From NCBI GenBank assembly GCA_029782335.1, contig JAKOVA010000123.1, positions 53,551-117,550 of the forward strand: DNA of 64,000 nucleotides, in the 5' to 3' direction. Below the pieces are notes generated by a model. That model worked only from the letters and a program-made list of their open reading frames with translations, searched no databases and was not told the origin of the DNA. Source of the DNA: Actinomycetes bacterium. Its GTDB lineage: Bacteria; Actinomycetota; Acidimicrobiia; Acidimicrobiales; Microtrichaceae. The position numbers were made by a program, and so were the translations under genes. The stretch's first letter is position 1. The number at the start of each line of letters is the position of its first letter. This document shows positions 18,589-27,207 of the stretch, one piece after another.

Positions 18589-19359
18589 GTGGAGCACCAC
18601 GACGACGTCATGAGCCAGCTACCCGAGGACGTACGCGCCTACCTCGACGAGCTGGTCCGCCGGTGTGTCGAGGTGATCGGCAACGATCTGCTCGGCGCAT
18701 GGCTCCTCGGCAGCGCCGCGCACGGCGCGTACGAGCACGGCACCAGCGACATCGACGTGATGCTCGTCACCGGGTCGAGGTGGCCGGAGGACGACCGTCG
18801 GCGGCTCGGTGGCCGCCTCGTCCATCCGGAGTTCCCGTGCCCGACCTCAGGTCTGGAGCTGGTCTGGTACGCCGCGGCGGACCTCGCACCGATCGATGAT
18901 CCCGTCTGGTACCAGCTGAACGTCAACGGTGGCCTGCAACGGGCCTCGATGATCAGCCTCGCTCCTGACGATTCACCGAACTACTGGTCCGTCCTCGATC
19001 TGGCGGCGGCCCGACAGGTGGGTGTGACGCTGTACGGCGCTGCGGCCGACGCGACCATTCCTGCCGTTCCGGCAGCGCGCCTGCACCAGGCCATTGCCGA
19101 GTCGCTGGCCTGGCACGACGCCGCCGACGCCGGCTCGCCGAACCGGGTGCTCAACCTGGCCCGGCTGATCGTCCTGCTGGAGGAGGGTCGATGGCTGTCC
19201 AAGCCGGCCGGTGCGGTGCACCTGGGACGGCAGGAGCCGAAGTTCCGACCGGCGCTCGATGAGGCCGCGCTGGCGCGCGCCGAGGGGCGGTGGATGGATC
19301 CGGCCCTCGCCGCACCGCTGAGCGAGCGCGTCGCCGGTTTGCTGGACGGCGGCCGCTGA
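18589..19359 (+). CDS. Nucleotidyltransferase, aminoglycoside adenylyltransferase-like (DUF4111)
   Basis: A 256-aa protein from GTG 18589 (ATG 18610 is an alternative). The pol-beta-type nucleotidyltransferase motif is complete: G41-S42 and, after HGAYEHGTS, D54-x-D56. The C-terminal helical part (about 160-250) resembles the AadA-like DUF4111 domain. Relatives adenylylate spectinomycin or streptomycin, but many chromosomal homologues have no shown resistance role. The gene is isolated, just before tRNA-Thr. Confidence 0.82.
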   Translation: MEHHDDVMSQLPEDVRAYLDELVRRCVEVIGNDLLGAWLLGSAAHGAYEHGTSDIDVMLVTGSRWPEDDRRRLGGRLVHPEFPCPTSGLELVWYAAADLAPIDDPVWYQLNVNGGLQRASMISLAPDDSPNYWSVLDLAAARQVGVTLYGAAADATIPAVPAARLHQAIAESLAWHDAADAGSPNRVLNLARLIVLLEEGRWLSKPAGAVHLGRQEPKFRPALDEAALARAEGRWMDPALAAPLSERVAGLLDGGR

Positions 19360-19408
19360 CCGCCCCCGTCGGCAGCGTGCGAAGACCCACCGCTAGCCTG
19401 ACCGCCGC

Positions 19409-19484
19409 GCCGGGTTAGCTCAGTCGGTAGAGCACTTGACTTGTAATCATGTGGTCGCGAGTTCGATTCTCGCACCCGGCTCCA
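19409..19484 (+). tRNA. tRNA-Thr (anticodon UGU), CCA encoded
   Basis: The acceptor arms GCCGGGT (19409-19415) and ACCCGGC (19474-19480) pair fully, followed by discriminator T and CCA. The D-arm GCTC...GAGC and T-arm GCGAG-TTCGATT-CTCGC are normal. The anticodon loop CTTGTAA gives UGU, for Thr. The anticodon stem has one T-T mismatch (CTTGA/TCATG). Confidence 0.97.
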
Positions 19485-19524
19485 ACGGGTCCCGGCCCGT
19501 GAGGGCGACGCTGGGCCATCGTCG

Positions 19525-20118
19525 TCACGCAGGCGACCAGGCGGGGTCCCGACCGAGCAGGCCGAGCAGACGATCGAGGTCGGTGCCGTCGTCCACGGCA
19601 ACGGCGTGGGCAAAGCTGGCACCCGGGGAGCGCACCGCGTCCGTGTCGGGGATGGACTGCGCCATCGGGAGGCAGGCGCGCACCGCGTCAGGGTCGGGGA
19701 GGTAGTCGACGCCAAGTGTCCTGGCGAAGTCCCACCCGTGCACGACTGAGTCGATCAGGTGCATGGTCAGGGCGACCCGGCGAGGAAACGTCCCGAAGGT
19801 GTTGATCGCCATCTCCGGCGCCGCGCCGACAACGAACGCCTTGATCACGTCGTCGACCGAGCGGCGGTAGCGCAGGACCAGGTCGTCGCTGTCGGCCAGC
19901 GAAGCCGCCGTGGTCCAGTCCGTGGCGCTGCCGCGACGAGCAGCCAGGGCGAATGCCGTGTTCTCGCTGATCTGATGACGCAACAGGTCGGCCAGGTTCC
20001 ATCCCGCGCAGGGCGTGGGGCGGCTCAGATCGGTCGCCGAACTCCCGGCGAGCACGTGGTCGACGATCGCCAGGCTCCGCCGGTCAAGAGCAATCAGGGC
20101 ATCCAACGGCTCGGCCAC
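19525..20118 (-). CDS. TIGR03086-type protein (mycothiol-dependent maleylpyruvate isomerase-like / DinB fold)
   Basis: A 197-aa protein from GTG 20118. The N-terminal four-helix bundle begins LDALIALDRRSLAIVDHV and contains the signature LSRPTPCAGWNLADLLRHQ, in which the His is a likely metal ligand. TIGR03086 proteins are actinobacterial and are related to mycothiol-dependent isomerases; individual functions are mostly unknown. The frame also runs upstream into the neighbouring GNAT gene, but only because of that gene's frameshift. Confidence 0.85.
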   Translation of the reverse strand: MAEPLDALIALDRRSLAIVDHVLAGSSATDLSRPTPCAGWNLADLLRHQISENTAFALAARRGSATDWTTAASLADSDDLVLRYRRSVDDVIKAFVVGAAPEMAINTFGTFPRRVALTMHLIDSVVHGWDFARTLGVDYLPDPDAVRACLPMAQSIPDTDAVRSPGASFAHAVAVDDGTDLDRLLGLLGRDPAWSPA

Positions 20119-20158
20119 AGGTGCGAGCCTACGAGGCCGTCCTGGAGCGCCGGGCGCG

Positions 20159-20745
20159 TCACGTCTCCGCTTCGGGGCGGTGTCGTTCAGCCCACTCGGT
20201 GGCGAGCAGCGCATAGGAGAGACCGTCCAGCCAACCGCGCCGGCGGTGCAGCCCATCGCGAAGGAAGCGCCCCTCGCAGCGCATGCCGATCCGTTCGAGC
20301 AGGCGCCTGGACGGCTCGTTGTCGGCGAACAGCTCGCCGTGACGCGACGCACGCCAAGGTCACGAAAGCACAGGGCCAAGGCCTCCGCCGCCGCCTCGGT
20401 GGCCAAGCCCTGCCCGGCGACGGCGGGATCGAAGGCGTAACCGAGCTCGGCCTCGACTCCCCGCGCCCCGTCCTCCACCTCGCGCTGCGCCCACCCATCT
20501 CCGAGACGGACCATCACGTCGCTGATCACCTGACCGCGCCACTCGGCGACGAGATGATTGCCGATGTGCTCGCCGAAGTAGCGGGTAGTGAAGTACGCCA
20601 GGTCGGCACCGTCGGACGGCAACCACTCGGCCACCTCGGGCAGGCGTCGATAGGAGTGGACGGCGCCAAGATCGTCCAGCACCATCGGGCGAAGCAGCAG
20701 GCGCGCCGTGTGCCGCGGCCAGGTCAGGTCGAGCAGGCGTGCCAT
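20159..20745 (-). pseudogene. GNAT acetyltransferase with a single-base frameshift
   Basis: Codons from ATG 20745 encode a RimJ/RimL-type GNAT (PRHTARLLLRPMVLDDLGAV, then ELGYAFDPAVAGQGLATEAA and DLGVRRVTA). Near 20333-20341 the frame moves by one base. The correct continuation (LFADNEPSRRLLERIGMRCEG, then the domain end) lies in another frame and stops at 20159-20161. The total length fits loss of one base. Without the shift the protein would be about 195 aa. It may be a true pseudogene or a sequencing error. Confidence 0.75.
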
Positions 20746-20920
20746 CAGCCGAACCTATCCAGCTCGCAGCCCCGTTCCCGTCCCGACGCCCTCAAACGTC
20801 TGTGACTGGCTGAGCGCTCAGCATGGCGACGCGCCGGATGGTCGTCGGAGTTCGTGCGACGCCGACGAGCTTCCGTGTCTGCCCGACGGCCAGCGCACCG
20901 TCCGCGCTACGGTCCCGACG

Positions 20921-22669
20921 ATGACGTTGCTTCGTGACCGGCGTTTCGCGGCTCCTCTGGTGCTGATCGCTGCAACGACGATGGTCGGGCTGCATCCGGG
21001 TCGCACCATCGCCACGCCCGCTCCGAGCGGTTCGCCGCGGGCCGGCGTCGTGTCGGTCAGTGCCTCGGACGGATCGAGAACGACCGTGCCGGTGAGCGTC
21101 GTCGAGTCGTCCGCGCCGATCTCCACGTCCTCCTCCACGTCGACCTCCACCACGCCCAGCGTCGGAGGGACTCCGGCCGGGTACGAGGTCGTCGACCGCG
21201 GCATGCGCGCCGGCGCCACACGGTTGCACTTCGAGGTCGGGCCGATCCCGGTAAAGAGCGGTCAGAACAACATCACCGTGAGCGCGCCGGGCATTCCCAA
21301 GCCGCCCGGTGACGGATTCATCACTCGTATCGCCCCCAACCTGCGACTGGCCGACGGATCGATCCCCGCCGTCGACGTCATCCACCTCCACCACGGGGTC
21401 TGGCTCAACCTCTCACGCAAGGACGCCACCCGCCCCCACCTGCCGGAACGATTCTTCGCGGCTGGTGAGGAGAAGACCATCACACAATTGCCCGTGGGCT
21501 ACGGCTACCCGGTGAAGGCCGACGACGTGTGGATCCTCAACTACATGATCCACAACCTGTGGCCCACCGAGACGGAGGTGTGGGTCACCTACGACCTCGA
21601 CTTCGTCAGCGCCTCGGCACCGGAGGCCGCAGGCATGACGCCAGCCCGGCCCGTGTGGCTGGACGTCAAGAACGGCTCCGCTTATCCGGTGTTCGACGTG
21701 CACCGCGGCGACGGGGCGAACGGGCAGTTCACGTTCCCCGATCAGGCCACCGGCACGCACAACAACTCCGAGGCGGCCGACCACCCGCTGGACACCTCGT
21801 TGAGCAACCAGTGGACGGTCGACCGAAACGGCGTACTCCTCGCCACCGGTGGCCACTTGCATCCGGGGGGCTTGCACACCGACCTGTGGCTCCAGCGGAC
21901 CGGCGCGGCGGCACTGGACGGTCACGGCAAGCCGGGCGCACCCGATGTCGCTCACCTGTTCGAGTCCACGGCCGTCTACTACGAACCGGCCGGTGCCGTC
22001 TCGTGGGACGTGGCCATGTCGACCACCCCGGAGACCTGGAGGGTGGCAGTGCAGGCCGGCGACGTCCTGTCGACCAACGCGACCTACGACTCGGCGAGAG
22101 CCTCGTGGTACGAATCGATGGGGATCATGGTGCTGTGGATGGCCGACGCCATTCACACGGGTGACCGCGCCGCCGACCCGTTCCAGACCGCCGTCGACGT
22201 GAAGGGCGAGTTGACCCACGGCCACCTCTCCGAGAACGACCACCACGGCGGCGAACCGGCGCCGAAGTACTTCGACCTGACTGCGGCCCCAAGCGGTTCG
22301 CCCACGGCTGACATCGCCATCGCCGACTTCGCCTACGCCCGCGGCGACATGCTCGTGGGCAACGCGCTGCCAACCGTCGCGGCAGGCGCGACGATCACGT
22401 TCGACAACGTCGACGCGCCGCTGGGCAACGGGATCTGGCACACCGTCACCGCGTGCCGCGCGCCCTGCAACGCCGGGACCGGGATCGCCTATCCCTTGGC
22501 CGACGCCGAGATCGACTTCGACTCCGGCCAGCTCGGCCAGAGCGGCCCGCCCACCGCTCGGCGGGTGACCTGGACCACCCCGAAGGACCTCCCGGCGGGG
22601 ACCTACACGTACTTCTGCCGGATCCATCCGTTCATGCGCGGCGGGTTCCGGGTGACCGCCCACGCCTAG
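20921..22669 (+). CDS. Large secreted protein with C-terminal cupredoxin domain, SURNod19-like body
   Basis: A 582-aa protein from ATG 20921 with an N-terminal signal sequence and a Ser/Thr-rich linker. The central 350 residues contain paired His motifs (IHLHHGVWLNL, GGHLHPGGLH) that recall the SURNod19 family and copper monooxygenase-like folds; this family call is tentative. The C-terminus is a plastocyanin-type cupredoxin with type-1 copper ligands H507, C566, H569 and M572 (CRIHPFM). It should be an extracytoplasmic copper protein, possibly redox active. The next gene starts directly after its stop codon. Confidence 0.75.
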   Translation: MTLLRDRRFAAPLVLIAATTMVGLHPGRTIATPAPSGSPRAGVVSVSASDGSRTTVPVSVVESSAPISTSSSTSTSTTPSVGGTPAGYEVVDRGMRAGATRLHFEVGPIPVKSGQNNITVSAPGIPKPPGDGFITRIAPNLRLADGSIPAVDVIHLHHGVWLNLSRKDATRPHLPERFFAAGEEKTITQLPVGYGYPVKADDVWILNYMIHNLWPTETEVWVTYDLDFVSASAPEAAGMTPARPVWLDVKNGSAYPVFDVHRGDGANGQFTFPDQATGTHNNSEAADHPLDTSLSNQWTVDRNGVLLATGGHLHPGGLHTDLWLQRTGAAALDGHGKPGAPDVAHLFESTAVYYEPAGAVSWDVAMSTTPETWRVAVQAGDVLSTNATYDSARASWYESMGIMVLWMADAIHTGDRAADPFQTAVDVKGELTHGHLSENDHHGGEPAPKYFDLTAAPSGSPTADIAIADFAYARGDMLVGNALPTVAAGATITFDNVDAPLGNGIWHTVTACRAPCNAGTGIAYPLADAEIDFDSGQLGQSGPPTARRVTWTTPKDLPAGTYTYFCRIHPFMRGGFRVTAHA

Positions 22670-23644
22670 ATGACCGATCGCAACCGACCACCGTGGTGGG
22701 CGCGGGCAGTGGACCACGCCTTGGAGGCCACCGTCGTCGGCAGCTTCACCGATCTCGGTGTGGCGGCCCGCAGACGCCTGCCTGGCTGGGAGGAGCCACG
22801 TGACGGCGCGCTGACCGGGAAGGTCGCCGTCGTCACCGGCGCCACGTCGGGCATCGGTCAGGCCCTGGCTCGCCAACTCGTCGAACTCGGAGCAACCGTT
22901 CACCTCGTCGGGCGCGACGCCAAGAAGCTGGACTCGACCGTCGCCGCACTCCGAAACGGTCGACCGGCCAGATCCGTCGCCGGCCACCGCGCCGATCTGG
23001 CCCGGCTCGCCGACGTCCGCCGGCTGGCCGCCACCGTCCATCATGCCGAGAGGCCGATCGACGTGCTGGCCCACGTGGCCGGCGCGCTGGTTCACGAGCG
23101 CCAGCACACCACCGACGGCATCGAGCTCACCGCGCAGGTCCACGTGGTCGCGCCGTTCCTGCTGACCACACTGGTTCTCGACTCGCTGGCGGTCGACGCC
23201 CGAGTGATCACGATGACCTCCGGCGGCATGTACACCCAGCGCCTCGACGTCAACGCTCTGTTCGACCCGCCCGAGCCGTTCAACGGGACCGTGGCCTACG
23301 CCCAGGCCAAACGGGCCCAGGTCGAGCTCAACGGCGAGTGGGCGCGCCGCTACCCCGACCGTCGGATCGGGTTCCACGTGGTCCATCCCGGTTGGGCGGA
23401 CACACCGGGCGTCCAGACCGCGTTGCCCGGCTTCGCCCGAGTCATGGGGTCACGGCTGCGCACGGCGGACGAGGGTGCCGACACCGCGGCGTGGTTGGCC
23501 TGGAGCGAAGCCGTCACGCCTCCGGGTGGGGAGCTGTGGCACGACCGGCGCCGCCGGCGAACCGTCGTGCTGCCATGGACCGCGACCGACGACGCCGACC
23601 GCAATCGGCTCTGGAACGAGGTGGCCGACCGGGCAGGTACCTGA
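22670..23644 (+). CDS. Short-chain dehydrogenase/reductase (DHRS12-like)
   Basis: A 324-aa SDR whose ATG follows the previous stop codon with no gap, so the two are translated from one message. The nucleotide-binding TGATSGIG (about 55-62) and the active-site YAQAK motif are present. About 48 residues precede the Rossmann core, and relatives with this layout (DHRS12-like) act on lipids or retinoid-like alcohols. The NAD(P) preference and substrate are unknown. Confidence 0.85.
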   Translation: MTDRNRPPWWARAVDHALEATVVGSFTDLGVAARRRLPGWEEPRDGALTGKVAVVTGATSGIGQALARQLVELGATVHLVGRDAKKLDSTVAALRNGRPARSVAGHRADLARLADVRRLAATVHHAERPIDVLAHVAGALVHERQHTTDGIELTAQVHVVAPFLLTTLVLDSLAVDARVITMTSGGMYTQRLDVNALFDPPEPFNGTVAYAQAKRAQVELNGEWARRYPDRRIGFHVVHPGWADTPGVQTALPGFARVMGSRLRTADEGADTAAWLAWSEAVTPPGGELWHDRRRRRTVVLPWTATDDADRNRLWNEVADRAGT

Positions 23645-23664
23645 TCCGCACGGCTCTGCCGCAG

Positions 23665-24681
23665 TCAGGTTGGCATGGTGAACGCCGCGGCCAGCAGCGC
23701 TCCCAGGTCGTCGAGCCCACCCGGCGACGGGCGTTGAGCCGGGGCGACCCGGCGCAGATCCTTGAGGCCCGAGCCGGTCAGGACCGCCACCGGACAGTCC
23801 GACGTCGCCAGCCGACCCTCGGCCACGTCTCGGCTGATCGCCGCCACGGCGAGGGCAGCGGCGGGCTCGACGAACACGCCCTCCCGGGTGGCGAGCAGTC
23901 GTTGTGCGTCCCACGCCTCCTGGTCGGTCACCGCACAACCCCAACCTCCCGACTCGCGCACGGCACCCGCGGCGAGCAGTCCGTCAGGTGGAGACGGCAA
24001 CTGCAGGCCGGAGACGGTGGTGGTGCAGGCGGCGGATACGGGTGCGTCGAGCGCGCCCGACAGGTACCCGACGATCGGGGCACAACCCGCCGGCTGGGCG
24101 CAGACCAGCTTCACCCTGCCCGGCGCTCGTCGGGCCAATCCCCGAGCCACCGCGACCAGAAGACCCCCGCCTCCGGCCGGGACGTAGGCGTGGGTGAAGG
24201 CTCCTTGATCAGCGAGCTCCTCGCCGATCGCTTCGGCGCCGGCCATTCCCTCGGGGTTGTAGCGGTAGGCGGTGATGGCCAGCTGGAGCCGGTACTCCAG
24301 CGCGAGCTGCTCGATGCGGTCCATCTCCGGCGGGCCGAGCGTCGACATCGCCAGCATGGCCGCGCCATAGGGAGCAACCGACTGGAGCTTCTCCGACGGC
24401 GCATCGGCAGCGACGCACAGGAACCCGCGCAGCCCGGCGCGGGCTCCGTATGCCGCCATCGCCGCACCTGCGTTGCCCGACGAGGTCCCGATCCAACCCC
24501 GGGCGCCGCATCGCACGGCTGCATCCATGGTCTTGGCGGCGATCCGGTCCTTGTACGAGCCGGTCGGGTTGATCCACTCCGCCTTCGCCCACATGCCTCG
24601 AAGTCCGGTGTGCGACGCAAGATCGCTCAGTTCGATGACCGGCGTGTTGCCTTCCCCCAGGCCGCTTCGCCCACCGGTCAC
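23665..24681 (-). CDS. Threonine synthase-like PLP enzyme (fold type II)
   Basis: A 338-aa protein from GTG 24681, whose start overlaps the upstream gene's TGA (GTGA). It has the fold-type II PLP layout: EGNTPVIEL, schiff-base Lys K44 in NPTGSYKDR, the SSGNAGAA substrate loop and the phosphate-binding glycine loop PAGGGGLL. Thr synthase relatives act by beta/gamma-replacement or elimination. It is the last gene of the regulator operon of the catabolic island, so a catabolic lyase on an amino-acid moiety is more likely than threonine synthesis. Confidence 0.82.
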   Translation of the reverse strand: MTGGRSGLGEGNTPVIELSDLASHTGLRGMWAKAEWINPTGSYKDRIAAKTMDAAVRCGARGWIGTSSGNAGAAMAAYGARAGLRGFLCVAADAPSEKLQSVAPYGAAMLAMSTLGPPEMDRIEQLALEYRLQLAITAYRYNPEGMAGAEAIGEELADQGAFTHAYVPAGGGGLLVAVARGLARRAPGRVKLVCAQPAGCAPIVGYLSGALDAPVSAACTTTVSGLQLPSPPDGLLAAGAVRESGGWGCAVTDQEAWDAQRLLATREGVFVEPAAALAVAAISRDVAEGRLATSDCPVAVLTGSGLKDLRRVAPAQRPSPGGLDDLGALLAAAFTMPT

Positions 24682-25577
24682 GGATCGACGTCCCGGCGAG
24701 CCACGATGCACACCGTGTCCCCGGCCGAGACGCGTGCATCCCGGCGGGTGAGCATGACGACGCCGCCGGTGGGGGACGCGACGACATCGCCGGTCACCGC
24801 GTCGAGGTCCACGATCCGGGCGATCGTGTCGCCTTCATCGACGACATCGCCGACGCAGCGTTCGGCGACGAAGAAGCCCTCACGTGGTGCAACGATCCCG
24901 GCATCGGTGTTGCCATCGCCGCACACGCGAGTGGGTCGATGGGGAGACGGACCCGCACCGACCACCATCCCGAGGTGCTCGAGCACGCGGCGCGTGCCCT
25001 CGATGTACTGGTCCAGCTCTCCGGCGCGAATCGACCGCCCTCCGCGACCCTCGACATAGATGGCGGCGATGCCCAGCTCGGCCGCGATGCTGATCGACCG
25101 GCCGAGCGCCGGCGGCCCTCCGTGGCGCCAGGTGTACTCCGCGGCAAACGCCTCGGCACACCCACGCGACACGGCTGCGGCGCGACCGGCGTCGTGGTAG
25201 CCGCACAGGAACGGCATCTCGAACGAGGACCCTGCCGCGTGCAGGTCGATGATCACGTCACAGCCGCGGATCGCCTGCTCGGTCAGGGCGTGTGCGACCT
25301 GCTCGGTCGGACGTCCGTCGGGGCGGCCGGGAAACGATCGCGCCAGATCACCATGGTCGACCGGGCTGCACCGAGCGGCCGCCCGCCAGGCCGCTGGATG
25401 CGCCGGTCCGACGAGGCGGACCACGCCGCGCCCGAGGTCAGTCGCCAACGTTCGCGCCAGCGCGTTGACCGCCAGCACTCCCTCGTACTCGTCGCCGTGC
25501 ACCCCACCCAGGACGGCGACGGTCGGACCGGGCGACCGACCGCTCACGGTGCGCACGGAGGGCAGCTCGACACCCAC
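24678..25577 (-). CDS. Succinylglutamate desuccinylase/aspartoacylase-family zinc hydrolase
   Basis: A 299-aa protein from GTG 25577, 14 bases after the FAH stop codon and behind a GGGGTGA ribosome site. The M14-like zinc site is visible: H27 and E30 in GGVHGDEYEG and H113 in DLHAAG; a catalytic Glu is likely in IYVEGRGG. A C-terminal beta-domain (about 235-299) follows. The family deacylates N-acyl amino acids or related amides. In this island it could release an amino acid from its acyl or sugar-acid partner. Confidence 0.85.
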   Translation of the reverse strand: MGVELPSVRTVSGRSPGPTVAVLGGVHGDEYEGVLAVNALARTLATDLGRGVVRLVGPAHPAAWRAAARCSPVDHGDLARSFPGRPDGRPTEQVAHALTEQAIRGCDVIIDLHAAGSSFEMPFLCGYHDAGRAAAVSRGCAEAFAAEYTWRHGGPPALGRSISIAAELGIAAIYVEGRGGRSIRAGELDQYIEGTRRVLEHLGMVVGAGPSPHRPTRVCGDGNTDAGIVAPREGFFVAERCVGDVVDEGDTIARIVDLDAVTGDVVASPTGGVVMLTRRDARVSAGDTVCIVARRDVDP

Positions 25578-25591
25578 CAGGTCACCCCGCC

Positions 25592-26446
25592 CTACGGCGA
25601 CGCGACGGTTCGGCTCCGCTGAGCGCCGAGGCCGGTGATGCCGAGCTCCATCCGATCGCCGGCGACCAGGTACCGAGGCGGTCGCAGGCCGTGACCGACG
25701 CCGGCCGGTGTCCCGGTGTTGATCAGGTCGCCAGGTTCGAGCACCATGAACTGGCTGAGGTACCAGATCAGGTGGTCGACCGGGAAGATCATGTCCGAGG
25801 TGTTGCCGGTCTGCAACCGCTGGTCGTTCACGTCCAGGAAGAGATCCAGGTCCTGTGGGTCTTCGACCTCGTCGGCCGTCACGACCCACGGCCCACACGG
25901 GTTGAACGTCGCACAGTTCTTCCCCTTGTCCCACTGGCCGCCCCGCTCCAGTTGGAACTCCCGCTCGGACACGTCGTTGGACACCGCGTAGCCGGCCACG
26001 CAGCGCATCGAATCGGCCGGACTGTCGAGATACGAGGCGACCGTTCCGATGACGACCGCCAACTCGACCTCCCAGTCGGTCTTGCGCGAGCGACGCGGGA
26101 TGTGCACGTCGTCATTCGGGCCGACCAGGGTGCTGGCGGTCTTCAGGAAGACGATCGGTTCGGCCGGGATCTCCATCTCCGACTCGATCGCATGCTGCCG
26201 GTAGTTCAACCCGATGCACACGATCTTGCCGGGACGGGTGAGCGGCGCACCGAGGCGCCAACCGGTGACGTCGAGGTCTGGCACGGCTTGCCGCTGCACC
26301 GCCTCACGCAGTCGGTCGAGCCCGCCGGATGCGAAGAAGTCGGGATGGTAGTCGTCGGTGACCGGCCGGGCGTCGAGGACCTGTCCGCCGTCGAGGACGA
26401 CCGCCGGGACCTCGCGTCCAGGATCTCCGTAACGAGCCAGCTTCAT
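25592..26446 (-). CDS. Fumarylacetoacetate hydrolase (FAH) family enzyme
   Basis: A 284-aa protein. The FAH core contains CIGLNYRQHA, the metal ligands E126 and E128 in DWEVELAVVIG and D158, and the closing NTGTPAGVG. FAH-family members cleave 2,4-diketo acids or hydrate and decarboxylate related oxo-acids. Several sugar pathways end with a FAH-type 2,4-diketo-3-deoxy-aldonate hydrolase, and the island also has the dehydratase, lactonase and SDRs such a route needs. It overlaps the regulator gene by 4 bases (ATGA). Confidence 0.92.
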   Translation of the reverse strand: MKLARYGDPGREVPAVVLDGGQVLDARPVTDDYHPDFFASGGLDRLREAVQRQAVPDLDVTGWRLGAPLTRPGKIVCIGLNYRQHAIESEMEIPAEPIVFLKTASTLVGPNDDVHIPRRSRKTDWEVELAVVIGTVASYLDSPADSMRCVAGYAVSNDVSEREFQLERGGQWDKGKNCATFNPCGPWVVTADEVEDPQDLDLFLDVNDQRLQTGNTSDMIFPVDHLIWYLSQFMVLEPGDLINTGTPAGVGHGLRPPRYLVAGDRMELGITGLGAQRSRTVASP

Positions 26447-27165
26447 CGGGCAGTTCCGGTTGCGCCGACGGGTTCGGCGGCGACAGGAAATGCAGCGCGC
26501 AACAACGCCCTCGTCGAGGCCAGATGGTCGCCCATCGCGTCGGCTGCGGCGTTGTGGTCTCCGGCTGCCAGGTAGTCGATGATGGTTCGGTGCTCCTCGT
26601 CCGCAGCGTCGTCACGAAAGCCGACCGACATGCGTTGGTACCGTTCGGCGTGCATCCACAGTTGCTCGATCAGCTTCAGGCGCCGGGGTGAGTTGCATCG
26701 CCGGTAGATGAGGAAGTGCACGTCGCGGTTCAGTTCCACGACCTTGCTGGTCTCGTGCCGCCGATTGGCGATCTGGATGCGTTGGACCTTGTCGCGTAGC
26801 AACTCGATGTCCCGCTCGCTACAGGGGCGTGCCCGGCGCACCGCCTCGCACTCGATCTCGATCCGCAAGTCGTACAGCTCCTCGAGATCCTCGAGTGACA
26901 GCGGCGTCACCCAGGCACCGCGGTTGTGGCGAAAGGTCACGAAGCCTTCCGACTCGAGGATGCGCATCGCCTCCCGGACCGGGATGAAACTGGTGCCACA
27001 TCGTTCCGCGATGGCGCTGGGGAGCAGCTTGGTGTCATGGCCGTAGTGGCCGTCGATGATGCCCTGACGGATGTGTTGGACGACCACGTCGACCGAGCTG
27101 TCTCCGTAGGCGCTGCTGCGTGCCGCGCCGTCGACGATCGGCTTCCTCGACCGGGGCATGACCAC
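26443..27165 (-). CDS. GntR-family regulator with FCD domain
   Basis: A 240-aa protein. The winged helix-turn-helix (about 22-90) includes LLPSAIAERCGTSFIPVREAM and a wing FRHNRGAWV. The FCD ligand domain (about 95-225) follows, with DVHFLIYRR and further His residues that usually bind a metal. FCD regulators sense carboxylates and usually repress. The start is GTG 27165 or ATG 27159, both touching an 18-bp operator-like motif. It is therefore probably autoregulated and the best candidate to control all the copies of that motif in the island. Confidence 0.93.
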   Translation of the reverse strand: MVMPRSRKPIVDGAARSSAYGDSSVDVVVQHIRQGIIDGHYGHDTKLLPSAIAERCGTSFIPVREAMRILESEGFVTFRHNRGAWVTPLSLEDLEELYDLRIEIECEAVRRARPCSERDIELLRDKVQRIQIANRRHETSKVVELNRDVHFLIYRRCNSPRRLKLIEQLWMHAERYQRMSVGFRDDAADEEHRTIIDYLAAGDHNAAADAMGDHLASTRALLRAAFPVAAEPVGATGTAR

Positions 27166-27182
27166 GAATCATATACTATTCG
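27165..27182. promoter_or_regulatory. Island operator site 1 (regulator / mutarotase divergent promoter)
   Basis: The sequence is CGAAT-CA-TATA-CT-ATTCG, an 18-bp inverted repeat with 5-bp perfect arms around TATA. It contains TATACT, a good -10 for the plus-strand genes, and TATGAT, a good -10 for the regulator. The regulator start codon touches the site, suggesting a leaderless or nearly leaderless message. Confidence 0.75.
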
Positions 27183-27207
27183 GACTGGTGGAGGATCCGA
27201 CCCCTGC

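Noticed and set aside
19525-20745. A 406-aa fusion of GNAT and TIGR03086 domains
   Set aside because: The fusion appears only because of a one-base frameshift; the linker is the wrong-frame translation of the GNAT C-terminus, and each part has its own start and stop.
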